DNA of 64,000 bases. Origin: Chryseobacterium bernardetii. GTDB lineage: Bacteria > Bacteroidota > Bacteroidia > Flavobacteriales > Weeksellaceae. The first letter of the stretch is position 1. Every line of letters begins with the position of its first letter. The position numbers and the translations under genes were made by a program. The notes beneath the pieces were generated by a model. The model saw nothing but the letters and a program-made list of their open reading frames with translations, ran no database searches and was not told the origin of the DNA. The stretch spans positions 124,001 through 188,000 of the forward strand of contig NZ_CP033932.1 in NCBI RefSeq assembly GCF_003815975.1, written 5' to 3'. This document shows, piece after piece, positions 27,258 through 37,046 of this stretch.

Positions 27258-30011
27258 ATGAATAGATCTTTACTTTTTGTTTTCTTCTTCATCTTCAGTA
27301 TACAGCTTATACAGGCACAAAATGAAAAGTCCCAGCTGAACATTACTGTATTTGATGAAAACAACAAAGAATTAGAAGGTGCCTCTGTTACCATCAGTCA
27401 AATCTCTTTAATTACTGATAAAAATGGCCATACAGCTCTCTATCTTCCCAATGGAAAATATCACTTAAAAGTTCTTCATCCTAATTTTCAGGAAAAGGAA
27501 CTGAACATCCACCTTACTTCACCCCATACCATTGTTATTAAGCTTCTGCCCATTAATAAACTGGAAGAGGTAGTTGTATTTTCTAAGGAAAGCAAGGGCT
27601 TAACTACAAAATCAGTGATTGACAGGCAGGCTATGCAGCATTTACAGCCTTCCAGTTTCTCAGATTTAATGGAACTTCTTCCAGGAGGGCTTTCCACAGC
27701 ACCAATACTAAACTTAACCAACAAAGCTACCCTCCGCGAAAATACTGCAGGTTACCGAGGAAGCGAATACAATACTTCATCTCTTGGTGTACAATTCATG
27801 GTTGATGACAATATTATCAATTCTAATGCAGATATGCAGGTTTCTGTAGATAACAGACAGTTTTCTGAAGGCCCGAAATATAGAGAAACAACATCCTCAG
27901 GAGTAGATATGAGAACTATTTCTACCAATGATATTGAAAAGGTAGAAGTAATTCGTGGTATTCCATCTGCAGCCTATGGAGATCTTACTTCTGGTTTAAT
28001 CAAAATTGAACGCAGGATAAAAGATTCTCCCTTGCAGGCAAGATTTAAAGCAGATGGTTTCAGCAAACAGTATTATCTGAGCAAGGGTTTTAAGATTAAT
28101 GATAAATGGCAGCTGATTGCAGGAGCTGATTTTCTGGATTCAAAATCCAATCCTACTGATGATTTTGAAACCTATCAGCGAATTACAGCCTCTATTCGTT
28201 CAAAAAAAATTTCAATATTATGGTCAAGACCTTTGGAGTGGAAATCTACAGTTGATTTTTCTACCAATATTGACCATAAAAAATATGATCCTGACAACGG
28301 TTATCCTTCCACGGACAAATATGAATCCAATAATAAAAGGATCAGCGTGACGAATAATTTTATTTATCAGCTTGATAAAAATTCTTTTTTCAATAAACTC
28401 ACTTTAAATACGGCCATTCGGCAGGGATTTGAAAAATTAGAGCAGGTAAAACTGGTACAATTATCAGGACCACGTTCATTTTCACTGGCAACAGAACAGG
28501 GAGAAAATATAGGATACTTTCCTGATCTGCGCTATATTACTGAATTTTCTACAGAAGGAAAACCTTTGGATATTACCGCCTTCTTCCAAGCCAATGGAAC
28601 CCAAAAGACATTCGGAATTGTTCATCAATATGAAGCAGGGCTTGACTGGAAATATTCAAAAAATAATGGGAAAGGGCTTCAGTATGATATGAAAACCCCA
28701 CCTTCTGCCAATACAGGAATTACCAGACCAAGACCTTATAATGATATTCCAGCTTCAAGTTTATTGGCAGCTTTTTTAGGTGACCAGATGAGCTATGCTA
28801 TCAAACAGCATAAGTTTACATTATATGCAGGATTGAGATTATCCAAAAATCTGGGAATTGATAACTCTTACGCCATCAGTAAAAAGGTTTTTGCTGAACC
28901 CAGATTTAATTTCCAGTACAGCCTGCCCCATCTCATGATTAATGATTATCCTTTTAAAACGGATGTAACAATAGGATATGGCCTTTTTTACAAGCAGCCT
29001 ACTCTGTTGATGCTTTATCCAAACAATGAATATTGGGACTATACCCAACTGAACTATTATCACAACGATGCACAATACCGGTATGTAAATTTCATGACTT
29101 ATGTACAGTCAAAGGAAAATAAAGAAATTGAAGCCGCAAAAAGTGTTAAAAAGGAAATTCGTTTAGATCTTTCTTACAGAAATAATGAATTATTTATTAC
29201 CTATTTTAAAGAAACGATGACCAATGGTTTCCGAAATATGGACCAAACTACAGTTCACCGTTATAAGCAATATGACAATACACAGGTAGATTTAACGCAA
29301 TGGACATCAAACGGACCGGATTTAACCAGTGTACCTTATGAAATTAAAAATGTTTTTGGAGTGTACACCACCACAGAAAACGGGAGCGAAACATTAAAAC
29401 AGGGAATTGAATTCGGGTATACTTCGCCAAGGATCAAATCAATCAATACCAGATTTACTTTTACCGGGGCATGGTTCAAAACACAATACAGAAATTCAGC
29501 ACCTATTATCAGCAGGCCAAACGCCTCTATAGGAACGGAAGCTTTTCCCTATTACGGAATTTATAAATCTGATTATGGTTATGTGAATTCAAATCTCAAT
29601 TACAATCTTCTTATAGACACCTATCTTCCAAGCATGGATATGATAATTTCTGCGTCTTTGCAGGGAAGTTTATATGACTACAGCAGAAATGACAGAAGAA
29701 TTGCTGAACCTATTTCCTATTATGGAATAGATGGTGTGATACATCCTTTCACTGAGGCAGACAGAACAGACACTTATAAACAATGGCTTGTACGGAATGT
29801 TTCTGTTTCTGATAACCTGGACAGGCTTTACACTTTTACCATGGCGGGGAATATTAAAGTAACTAAAAGTATTTATAAAGCACTCCGTACGTCCATATTT
29901 GTCAACAGGCTTTTTAATTATAGTGCCCCCTACACTTTCAACAATGTAAAAGTATACAGAAAAGGAACCAACACTCCCTATTTCGGAATGGAATTGAATT
30001 ATAATTTTTAA
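27258..30011 (+). CDS. TonB-dependent outer-membrane receptor
   Basis: 917 residues. Signal peptide ending near IQLIQAQ, a carboxypeptidase-like regulatory beta domain (about 25-95; LNITVFDENNKELEGASVTI), a plug domain (about 100-245; LEKVEVIRGIPSAAYGDLTSG) and a large beta-barrel ending in an aromatic (MELNYNF). No SusD partner follows, so it is not a SusC-type glycan importer; it more likely imports a metal complex, haem or another small ligand. Operon with a DUF4876-like lipoprotein, a DUF6850-like barrel and a dihaem peroxidase. Confidence 0.93.
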   Translation: MNRSLLFVFFFIFSIQLIQAQNEKSQLNITVFDENNKELEGASVTISQISLITDKNGHTALYLPNGKYHLKVLHPNFQEKELNIHLTSPHTIVIKLLPINKLEEVVVFSKESKGLTTKSVIDRQAMQHLQPSSFSDLMELLPGGLSTAPILNLTNKATLRENTAGYRGSEYNTSSLGVQFMVDDNIINSNADMQVSVDNRQFSEGPKYRETTSSGVDMRTISTNDIEKVEVIRGIPSAAYGDLTSGLIKIERRIKDSPLQARFKADGFSKQYYLSKGFKINDKWQLIAGADFLDSKSNPTDDFETYQRITASIRSKKISILWSRPLEWKSTVDFSTNIDHKKYDPDNGYPSTDKYESNNKRISVTNNFIYQLDKNSFFNKLTLNTAIRQGFEKLEQVKLVQLSGPRSFSLATEQGENIGYFPDLRYITEFSTEGKPLDITAFFQANGTQKTFGIVHQYEAGLDWKYSKNNGKGLQYDMKTPPSANTGITRPRPYNDIPASSLLAAFLGDQMSYAIKQHKFTLYAGLRLSKNLGIDNSYAISKKVFAEPRFNFQYSLPHLMINDYPFKTDVTIGYGLFYKQPTLLMLYPNNEYWDYTQLNYYHNDAQYRYVNFMTYVQSKENKEIEAAKSVKKEIRLDLSYRNNELFITYFKETMTNGFRNMDQTTVHRYKQYDNTQVDLTQWTSNGPDLTSVPYEIKNVFGVYTTTENGSETLKQGIEFGYTSPRIKSINTRFTFTGAWFKTQYRNSAPIISRPNASIGTEAFPYYGIYKSDYGYVNSNLNYNLLIDTYLPSMDMIISASLQGSLYDYSRNDRRIAEPISYYGIDGVIHPFTEADRTDTYKQWLVRNVSVSDNLDRLYTFTMAGNIKVTKSIYKALRTSIFVNRLFNYSAPYTFNNVKVYRKGTNTPYFGMELNYNF

Positions 30012-30019
30012 TATATATC

Positions 30020-31243
30020 ATGAAAAAAAGAGTTTTACTAGTAAGCCTGGCCGCTATGATGGCCACAACATTCACCGTAACTTCATGTTCTAATGATGAT
30101 TTCGGAGATACAACTACTCAGAAAGGGCTTTTAACATTAACTTTCTCAGGTGAAAATATTTCAACTTACAAAAGTCTGGATATTGAATTCAGAGAAGTAA
30201 ATACCAATATTGTAAGAAAGGAAACTATTAAAAACATTAATACCTATTCTATAACTTTACCTTATGGATCTTATAAAATTACAGTAAATGGTGCTGTAAT
30301 TTCCGAAAATGCAGAAGTATCAGCAGGAGCCATAGCCCAGACCGATATTGCTTTATCTGCAACTAATCTTAATATTCCGATTATTATTAAAAAGTTCCAT
30401 AATGATTTTATTATTGAAGAAGTTTTCTTTACTGGAATTAAAACAGCTGAGGGTAAAAATTACAATTCAGGCCGTTATTTCAAATTAACCAATAATACCA
30501 AAGAAGTATTGTATGCTGATAAGCTTATTATTGGACAATCTGAATTTTTAACAACAGAAGATAAAAATCCTACTCCATATAATGTGAATCTTTCATTCCC
30601 GGTAAAGGCAGTAATGGTACTTCCGGGTTCCGGTAATGAATACCCTGTACAACCGGGAGATTTTATTGTTATTGCAGACAATGCCATCAATCATAAAGCA
30701 CAGACCAGCACTGCATATGATCTTCATAATGCCAATTTTGAATACCCTTCAAACAATCCGGCATTAGGACAGGTAGATAACCCTTCTGTTCCAAATGCAG
30801 AAGTAATTTATTCGCAGATGAACTTTAATATGTTCTTTTTACATGACCGGGGTTTTGAAAGCTATGTGATTGCCCGTTTCCCATTTGATGAAAATAAAGA
30901 CAGCTTTCTGCAGAAATACAAATATGACTATACTTATATAAACAGTGCCGGTACTGTTACAGCCAAAAGTACTTATTCGATTCCCAACTCATGGATTGTT
31001 GATGGAGTAAACAACAGTGTTTCCTCTAAATTTGCCCATACCTTAACTTCTGCTGGTATTGATGGTGGCTGGACTTCTGTAGGAACTATCGATAAAGATC
31101 CAACCCGTTTCGGAAAATCAGTAAGACGTAAGGTAACCGGCCAGATGACAAATGGTAAAAATCTTTATCAGGATACCAACAATTCATCGAATGATTTTGT
31201 GAAAGACTCTCAGCCAAGCTTAAAAAATGGTATCGTTCACTAA
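30020..31243 (+). CDS. DUF4876-like lipoprotein
   Basis: 407 residues. Lipoprotein signal TTFTVTSCSNDDFG. A short beta domain (about 30-120; GLLTLTFSGENISTYKSLDIEF) precedes a region about 130-400 with FIIEEVFFTGIKTAEGKNYNSGRYFKLTNNT that matches, as I recall it, the DUF4876 family found next to TonB receptors in Bacteroidota. Likely anchored to the outer membrane and able to bind the receptor's ligand. It starts 8 bp after the receptor stop. Confidence 0.8.
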   Translation: MKKRVLLVSLAAMMATTFTVTSCSNDDFGDTTTQKGLLTLTFSGENISTYKSLDIEFREVNTNIVRKETIKNINTYSITLPYGSYKITVNGAVISENAEVSAGAIAQTDIALSATNLNIPIIIKKFHNDFIIEEVFFTGIKTAEGKNYNSGRYFKLTNNTKEVLYADKLIIGQSEFLTTEDKNPTPYNVNLSFPVKAVMVLPGSGNEYPVQPGDFIVIADNAINHKAQTSTAYDLHNANFEYPSNNPALGQVDNPSVPNAEVIYSQMNFNMFFLHDRGFESYVIARFPFDENKDSFLQKYKYDYTYINSAGTVTAKSTYSIPNSWIVDGVNNSVSSKFAHTLTSAGIDGGWTSVGTIDKDPTRFGKSVRRKVTGQMTNGKNLYQDTNNSSNDFVKDSQPSLKNGIVH

Positions 31244-31271
31244 AATACGGCCCAATATTCTACAACACATT

Positions 31272-32795
31272 ATGTTACATACAAAAACATTTTTCTTTCT
31301 ACTATTGATTGGGGGTTCTCTTACTGTAAAAGCACAGGACAGTCTAACCCTTTTTAAGATTCTCAATAATCAATACGATCAGGAAAGAGATTTGAGAAAT
31401 AATTTTTACTATAACCCCGCATCTATGTCGGGGTATAGTAATACCTCTTTTTCAGAATTCAGTGTTGGCTATCATCACAATAAAGAAAAGATGTATCGTC
31501 AGCAGTTAGGAAATGGCAACAAAGGATTAACGATCAAAGCTCAATCTTTTCAAAAGCTGAAAACCCATCGCTTTGTATGGGGAAGTGCAAGTTATCAGAA
31601 CTTGAAAACCAACATTGTTAACTGGAACGAAACATTAGATTACGAACGTATTGCCCCTTACATTACAGCCGATTCGGTTGGTGGAAAGCTAAACCTTGAG
31701 CATTACGGGTTTGCGGGAGGATATCTTGAAAAAATAAACCGGTGGACTGTTGCCGGACAGATAAGCTATTCTGCAAAGATGGGATACCGTTCAAAAGACC
31801 CAAGAATGAAGAGTACAACTTCAGACTTAAGGATAAATGCGGGGGTGAACTATAAAATTTTTAGAGAATATGAAGCCGGAGTTTTTGGTGAATTTAATAA
31901 ATATACTCAAAATAATTCGATCCAGTTTCAAAGTCTTTTGGGCAGACCTTATTTATACATGATGTCAGGGCTAGGCTTCTCAACCGCCCTATTTAATGGA
32001 GGAACAAGGCCTACCAATACTTTTGAAGAATTTGCTTATAAAGGAGGTCTTCAGATTTCCGGAAAACAGGGAAAGGACTTTTACCTTCAGGCTGCCATAG
32101 GAAAATCCAACAATATTAAAAGCTATAATGACGGCTCCAGTACGTTTCATAACCTTTCCGAGCTTAAAAATGAACAGATTGAAATAGAAGGTGGTAAGTT
32201 TTTCAACATTCACAAAAAACACCGTATTGGTGTATTAGCAGAATATACTGCATCAAAGAAAACAGGATTTGAATATGGTTATTCTATGAATACAGCCATT
32301 ATGACTCAAATTTTTAAAAGACATGCTTATCGCAGAGAAAATTATATCACATCCGTTAAAGGTTTTTATCAGTATAATCAGGATCGTTTTTCCATTACGG
32401 CAGCTCCATTCTTTGGATATGAAGAAGTAAAAGAACGCAGACTTTACCCAAACTCAGGACAGAAGTTTGTATACTCTTATTTTGGACTTAATGTTGATTA
32501 TAAACAAGAAATAAATAATACCCAAGCATTTACATTTCAGCCGTATTTTTTTAAAAGAATAGTCAACCAATCTATCAATGCTCTAAATACTACAGGAAAT
32601 GCAGCAGTTAATGAATGGATATTTCAGGACTACATGTTCCAGGCTAGTGATATCATCTCTTTTGGAATGACCTTGAGATATGATCTTAAGCTGGATAAGC
32701 TGCCTGCATTCTTTGTAAGTGTACAATATCAGACACAAAAGATCCAGAATACAAACAATAATTTTGCGGGTGCAAGCCTGGGAATAACTTTTTAA
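31272..32795 (+). CDS. DUF6850-like outer-membrane beta-barrel protein
   Basis: 507 residues from ATG 31272 (MLHTKTFFFLLLIGG...VKAQ signal peptide). An in-frame ATG at 31227 overlaps the upstream gene and puts 15 polar residues before the signal, so it is less likely. The mature protein is made of alternating amphipathic strands (YNPASMSGYSNTSFSEFSVGY; FVSVQYQTQ) and ends in a C-terminal Phe typical of outer-membrane barrels. I recall this as the DUF6850 family. Function unknown; its place between the lipoprotein and the peroxidase suggests a second outer-membrane component. Confidence 0.75.
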   Translation: MLHTKTFFFLLLIGGSLTVKAQDSLTLFKILNNQYDQERDLRNNFYYNPASMSGYSNTSFSEFSVGYHHNKEKMYRQQLGNGNKGLTIKAQSFQKLKTHRFVWGSASYQNLKTNIVNWNETLDYERIAPYITADSVGGKLNLEHYGFAGGYLEKINRWTVAGQISYSAKMGYRSKDPRMKSTTSDLRINAGVNYKIFREYEAGVFGEFNKYTQNNSIQFQSLLGRPYLYMMSGLGFSTALFNGGTRPTNTFEEFAYKGGLQISGKQGKDFYLQAAIGKSNNIKSYNDGSSTFHNLSELKNEQIEIEGGKFFNIHKKHRIGVLAEYTASKKTGFEYGYSMNTAIMTQIFKRHAYRRENYITSVKGFYQYNQDRFSITAAPFFGYEEVKERRLYPNSGQKFVYSYFGLNVDYKQEINNTQAFTFQPYFFKRIVNQSINALNTTGNAAVNEWIFQDYMFQASDIISFGMTLRYDLKLDKLPAFFVSVQYQTQKIQNTNNNFAGASLGITF

Positions 32796-32797
32796 AC

Positions 32798-33946
32798 ATG
32801 AAAAAACTAATATATTGGGGAGTGGGAAGTATTATCTTGATTTTATTGAGCTTTACCCCTAAAGTCAATCAGAATTTACTGGATCTTCCGGATCCTACCA
32901 TTGAAGATATTGTGAAGAGCTATAAAAAAGCAATTTCAGAATGGCCTAAACCGGATATTGATTACGGGGTACAATGGAAAGAATTTTCCCCCATTAAAAC
33001 AGATACAGCATTTTTTAAAAATCAGGAGCAACCAACTGTTATTCTTGGGAAAATGTTATTCTTCGATCCTAAATTATCGCAATCCAATCAGATTTCATGC
33101 AGCTCATGTCATGACCCTGAAATGGGCTGGTCAGACCGAAGGCACGTTGCATTAGGGAACAATCATCTTCTTGGAAACAGAAACACACAATCTCTTTATA
33201 ATATTGCAGAAAGACAGTTATTCCTTTGGGATGGAAGGGCAAAAACACTTGAAGAACAGGCCGCGGGCCCTCTTGGTGCTCACCACGAAATGGCGATGGA
33301 TGTTAAAACATTGCCTGCAAAAATTCAGGTACTGAAAGGATACAAGCCTCTTTTCAAGAATGCTTATGGAGATGAGAAAGTAACCTACGAAAGAATTGTA
33401 AAGGCAATCGCAGATTTTCAGAAAACCATTAAAAGCCAGCCAAGCCGTTTTGATAAATTTCTGGAAGGAAAATACAATGCCTTATCTGATGAAGAAATCT
33501 ATGGCATGCATATTTTCAGAACAAAAGCCCGCTGTATGAACTGCCACAGCGGACAATACCTTACAGATGAATCTTTTCACAATATTGGATTAACCTACTA
33601 TAAAAGAAAATACGAAGATCTTGGATTGTATAATATCACCAAAAAAGCTGAAGATGTAGGAAAATTCAAAACACCACAGCTAAGAGACCTGATGCTTACC
33701 CAACCATGGATGCATAACGGGCTGTTTGGAGATCTGGAAGGTGTGGTCAATATGTACAACAGTGGAATGCATATGATAGATCCATCTCCTGAAGCCAAGC
33801 AGAAAGATCCGCTTTATCCTGTAACAGACCCTCTTTTAAAACCATTAAAACTTACAAAAGAAGAAAAAAAAGCATTGGTTTCTTTCCTTGAAGCGCTTTC
33901 AGGAACAAAATATAAAATGAGGCGACCGGAATTCCCGGTAGAATAA
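32798..33946 (+). CDS. Dihaem cytochrome-c peroxidase (CCP/MauG family)
   Basis: 382 residues with an N-terminal signal or anchor (LIYWGVGSIILILLSF). Two c-type haem motifs: CSSCH (101-105) and CMNCH (246-250). Further family features are VILGKMLFFDPKLS before the first haem, GNRNTQSLYNI, WDGRAKTLEEQA and LRDLMLTQPWMHNG. The family includes peroxide-reducing CcpA enzymes and MauG-like enzymes that oxidise protein side chains. Which one this is cannot be told from sequence. It is the last gene of the TonB operon, only 2 bp after the barrel gene, and a terminator follows. Confidence 0.92.
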   Translation: MKKLIYWGVGSIILILLSFTPKVNQNLLDLPDPTIEDIVKSYKKAISEWPKPDIDYGVQWKEFSPIKTDTAFFKNQEQPTVILGKMLFFDPKLSQSNQISCSSCHDPEMGWSDRRHVALGNNHLLGNRNTQSLYNIAERQLFLWDGRAKTLEEQAAGPLGAHHEMAMDVKTLPAKIQVLKGYKPLFKNAYGDEKVTYERIVKAIADFQKTIKSQPSRFDKFLEGKYNALSDEEIYGMHIFRTKARCMNCHSGQYLTDESFHNIGLTYYKRKYEDLGLYNITKKAEDVGKFKTPQLRDLMLTQPWMHNGLFGDLEGVVNMYNSGMHMIDPSPEAKQKDPLYPVTDPLLKPLKLTKEEKKALVSFLEALSGTKYKMRRPEFPVE

Positions 33947-33950
33947 AATG

Positions 33951-33974
33951 GTTCGGCATTTGCCGGACTTTTTA
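33951..33974 (+). terminator. Terminator of the TonB-receptor operon
   Basis: GTTCGGCA / TGCCGGAC stem (one wobble) with a TT loop, then TTTTTATT. Confidence 0.8.
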
Positions 33975-34105
33975 TTAGCAGAAAGAAAGTTTTTAAATAT
34001 ATCAATAACTCCTGCATTTCAGACACCCACTTCAACAGTATAATTAATTCATCCCCTTTCCTATCACAATAAAAAACATTATTTTCGTTACAAAATCATC
34101 ACAAC

Positions 34106-34909
34106 ATGAAAATAGCTATTTTGGGAGCTGGAAATATGGGATTATCTTTTTCAAAATCATTTTTGAAATATGAACTGATTAAACCGGAAAATCTTCATCT
34201 GATTACACGAAGCCAGACTAAAATCTCCAAAATAGCGGAAGAATTTCCCAAATCAAAAACTTCCACTTTTGAAGAAGTTACAGAACTGGATGCGGACCTT
34301 ATTATCATTGCTGTAAAACCACAGGATTTCCAGACGGTTGCCCAGAATTTCAGATTTACTTTAAAAGAAAACCAGATGGTTTTATCCATTATGGCAGGGA
34401 TTAATATTGAGAAAATTCAAAAGTCATTAAACCATCCATTGGTTGTAAGAGCCATGCCTAACTCTCCTACCCTTTTGGGAATGGGAATCACAGGTTACAC
34501 TGCTGCAGATGGCATCTCTTTTAGCCAACTTATCAACATTGAAAGACTTTTAAACAGTACCGGAAGATCTGTTTATCTGGAAGATGAAAATCTTTTGGAT
34601 GGTGTTACAGCTCTTTCCGGAAGCGGACCTGCTTATTTCTACTATATTATTGATGCTATGATTAAAGCAGGAATGGAGATGGGAATTGAAGAGAACCTAT
34701 CCAAACTGTTCGTAAAACAGACCATGTTGGGAGCTTATCATCTTATTAACAATTCTGAAAAGAACCTAGAGGAGCTTATTAAAGACGTAGCTTCCAAAGG
34801 CGGGACAACAGAAGCGGCTTTGAAAACCTTTGAAGAAAACAATTTCAAGGAAATCTTAAAACAAGGAATTTTAAATGCAGAAAAAAGAGCAAAAGAACTC
34901 AACAGCTAA
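34106..34909 (+). CDS. proC: Pyrroline-5-carboxylate reductase
   Basis: Last step of proline synthesis: NAD(P)H-dependent reduction of pyrroline-5-carboxylate. 267 residues, cytoplasmic. N-terminal Rossmann motif MKIAILGAGNMGLSF; IIIAVKPQDF and VRAMPNSPTLLGMG in the nucleotide domain; C-terminal helical dimer domain with ALSGSGPAYFYYIIDAMIKAGMEMG and the signature VASKGGTTEAAL. Its 3' end overlaps the convergent vanZ-like gene by 11 bp. Confidence 0.95.
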   Translation: MKIAILGAGNMGLSFSKSFLKYELIKPENLHLITRSQTKISKIAEEFPKSKTSTFEEVTELDADLIIIAVKPQDFQTVAQNFRFTLKENQMVLSIMAGINIEKIQKSLNHPLVVRAMPNSPTLLGMGITGYTAADGISFSQLINIERLLNSTGRSVYLEDENLLDGVTALSGSGPAYFYYIIDAMIKAGMEMGIEENLSKLFVKQTMLGAYHLINNSEKNLEELIKDVASKGGTTEAALKTFEENNFKEILKQGILNAEKRAKELNS

Positions 34910-35312
34910 GTCTTTTTTCTATCAATCTGCTACACTGCCAGCCTAAATACACTCCAAACGTATTCAGGAGGATATCATCTACCTCAAATATTCCCATTCT
35001 TATAAAATACTGAAGCCCTTCCACAATAGTAATGGCCGGAATAAAAGTAAAAACTAAGGACTTCAGATCTCTCAGCTTGGGAAAAATCCAGCCCAGAAAG
35101 CCAAAAGGAATAAACATCACAATATTTCCGACTACAATAATAACGATATCCTTCCAAGACATAGCCCCCTGAATAAATTTAATGGTGGAAAGCACAGGTT
35201 CCACTGTAATCAGGTTATCTTCATACTGAATTCTGCCCATTCCGAGAAACATCAGATAAAGCAGAAACAGCGTGTACGGAATAATAACAGTTTTATATAA
35301 TTTCTTTACCAT
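34899..35312 (-). CDS. VanZ-family membrane protein
   Basis: 137 residues with four predicted transmembrane helices. Motifs NIVMFIPFGFLGWIFP and EGLQYFIRMGIFEVDDILLNTFGVYLG (the acidic DDILLNTxG signature) identify the VanZ-like family. VanZ gives low-level teicoplanin resistance in enterococci, but the many relatives in Bacteroidota have no assigned role, so resistance should not be inferred. Convergent with proC and divergent from lnt. Confidence 0.85.
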   Translation of the reverse strand: MVKKLYKTVIIPYTLFLLYLMFLGMGRIQYEDNLITVEPVLSTIKFIQGAMSWKDIVIIVVGNIVMFIPFGFLGWIFPKLRDLKSLVFTFIPAITIVEGLQYFIRMGIFEVDDILLNTFGVYLGWQCSRLIEKRLSC

Positions 35313-35342
35313 CGGATGCTAATATATTCATTTCAAAAACAT

Positions 35343-35350
35343 TAAATTTG
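35343..35350 (+). promoter_or_regulatory. -7 box of lnt
   Basis: TAAATTTG fits TAnnTTTG, 17 bp before ATG 35368. Confidence 0.5.
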
Positions 35351-35367
35351 TATATTAAAATAATTTA

Positions 35368-37002
35368 ATGAAATACGTTCTGCTAACACTTATTTCAGCA
35401 ATGCTGCTGTCGGTCTCTTGGCCTACTTATGGAGTTCCCTTTTTTATCTTTTTTGCCCTCGTTCCTCTTCTGATGATGGAACATGGAATTTCAAAATTTT
35501 CAGATTATAAAAGAAAAAACTGGATGATCTTCGGTTTATCATACCTTTGCTTTGTGATCTGGAATATTGTCACTACAGGATGGCTGTATGGCTCTAAAAA
35601 CCCGGATGGCAGTCATTCTTTAATGGCGGTAGTATTTCCGGTGCTTGTGAATTCACTTTTATACTCTTTGGTTTTCCAATGTTACCATTGGTATAAAAAT
35701 GCCCAGGGAACCTATTGGGGATTAGGGTTTTTTATTGCCATCTGGATGAGTTTTGAAAAATTCCACTTAGGATGGGAACTTACCTGGCCATGGCTGAACT
35801 TAGGAAACGTGTTTTCAGATTATCCGAAACTGGTTCAATGGTATGATACCTTAGGGGCAACTGGCGGAAGCTTCTGGATCCTGTTAATCAACGTTCTTAT
35901 TTTCTACACCATAAGAACCTGGGAAGCAGGAAGAAAAAGAAAAGACCTGATCAAAAACTCATCTATTATAGCGGCTTTAATCGCTATTCCGATGATTATT
36001 TCTGTCATTAAGTATAACAGTTTTAATGAAAAACCATTGGGACAGGTAAATGTACTGATGCTACAGCCCGATCTGGATCCTTATGCTGAAAAATATTCAA
36101 AAGACAGCTTAACCATTGAGCAGGATCTCCTGGCTCTGGCTGAAAAAAACTCAACTACAAAAATAGATTATTATATTGCTCCGGAAACAGCTCTGCCTGG
36201 CAGAGGCTCCATTTCTGAAACCGGGATTGAAAAAAGTTTACTATTAAACAATGTAAAAGACTTTTTATCTAAACATCCTGGTTCTGTTTTTGCAACAGGA
36301 ATTTCATCCCACCGTTTATTTTTTAATCCTGCTGCCTTGCCTAAGGAAGCATATGAAATTAATCAGGGAGTTTGGGTAGCAAGCTACAACACAGCTGTTC
36401 AGCTTGCACCACAGCAGAAAACCCAGGTCTACCACAAAGGGAAACTCGTTCCCGGTGTTGAGATCTTCCCTTATATGAACGTTTTAAAACCAATTTTAGG
36501 AGATGCTATGCTGAATTTAGGAGGAACTGTTGCCTCTTTAGGAACAGATAAAGAAAGAATGGCCTTTTCCAACCCTTACAACAAAGGAAAAATGGCCCCT
36601 ATTATCTGCTACGAAAGTATTTATGGTGAATTTGTTACAGATTATGTGAAAAAAGGCGCCAACTTCCTTGGTATTATGACCAACGATTCCTGGTGGGGCG
36701 TTACTGAAGGACACAAACAGCTTTTATCTTATGCAAGACTAAGAGCCATTGAAACCAGAAGAGAAATTGCCCGTGCTGCCAACAGTGGAATTTCAGCACA
36801 TATCAACGCTAAAGGAGAAGTGGTAGCAGATACTTTCTATGGAGATCAAACTGCATTATTTTCAAAAATTAATCTTTATGATGGAATGACATTCTACTCC
36901 AGAGCCGGAGACCTTCTTTCCAGATTCTCAATGTTCGCTTTAGGATTTTTATTATTCTATTATCTGATTACATGGTTTCAGGCAAAAACAAAGAAAGCAT
37001 AG
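35368..37002 (+). CDS. lnt: Apolipoprotein N-acyltransferase
   Basis: Inner-membrane enzyme that adds the third acyl chain to the N-terminal Cys of lipoproteins. 544 residues: an N-terminal membrane part of six or so helices (1-220), a periplasmic nitrilase-like domain (about 230-510) and a final helix. The catalytic triad is visible: Glu273 in PETALPG, Lys357 in YHKGKLVPG and Cys414 in PIICYES. The usual lysine-loop sequence LVPFGE is LVPGVE here, as is common in Bacteroidota. It would act on the many lipoproteins coded in this window. Confidence 0.94.
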   Translation: MKYVLLTLISAMLLSVSWPTYGVPFFIFFALVPLLMMEHGISKFSDYKRKNWMIFGLSYLCFVIWNIVTTGWLYGSKNPDGSHSLMAVVFPVLVNSLLYSLVFQCYHWYKNAQGTYWGLGFFIAIWMSFEKFHLGWELTWPWLNLGNVFSDYPKLVQWYDTLGATGGSFWILLINVLIFYTIRTWEAGRKRKDLIKNSSIIAALIAIPMIISVIKYNSFNEKPLGQVNVLMLQPDLDPYAEKYSKDSLTIEQDLLALAEKNSTTKIDYYIAPETALPGRGSISETGIEKSLLLNNVKDFLSKHPGSVFATGISSHRLFFNPAALPKEAYEINQGVWVASYNTAVQLAPQQKTQVYHKGKLVPGVEIFPYMNVLKPILGDAMLNLGGTVASLGTDKERMAFSNPYNKGKMAPIICYESIYGEFVTDYVKKGANFLGIMTNDSWWGVTEGHKQLLSYARLRAIETRREIARAANSGISAHINAKGEVVADTFYGDQTALFSKINLYDGMTFYSRAGDLLSRFSMFALGFLLFYYLITWFQAKTKKA

Positions 37003-37046
37003 TGATTGAATATCAGTAACACTGATTTTGACACTTTTAAAATATC

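Noticed and set aside
27258..30011. SusC/SusD polysaccharide utilisation locus
   Set aside because: There is no SusD-like gene or glycoside hydrolase next to the receptor; the partners are a DUF4876-like lipoprotein and a peroxidase.
31227..31271. Upstream ATG of the DUF6850-like gene
   Set aside because: It overlaps the preceding gene and would put 15 polar residues before the signal peptide.
34899..35312. VanZ-like gene as a glycopeptide resistance determinant
   Set aside because: The VanZ-like family is widespread with no resistance role shown in Bacteroidota, which are intrinsically glycopeptide-resistant through the outer membrane.
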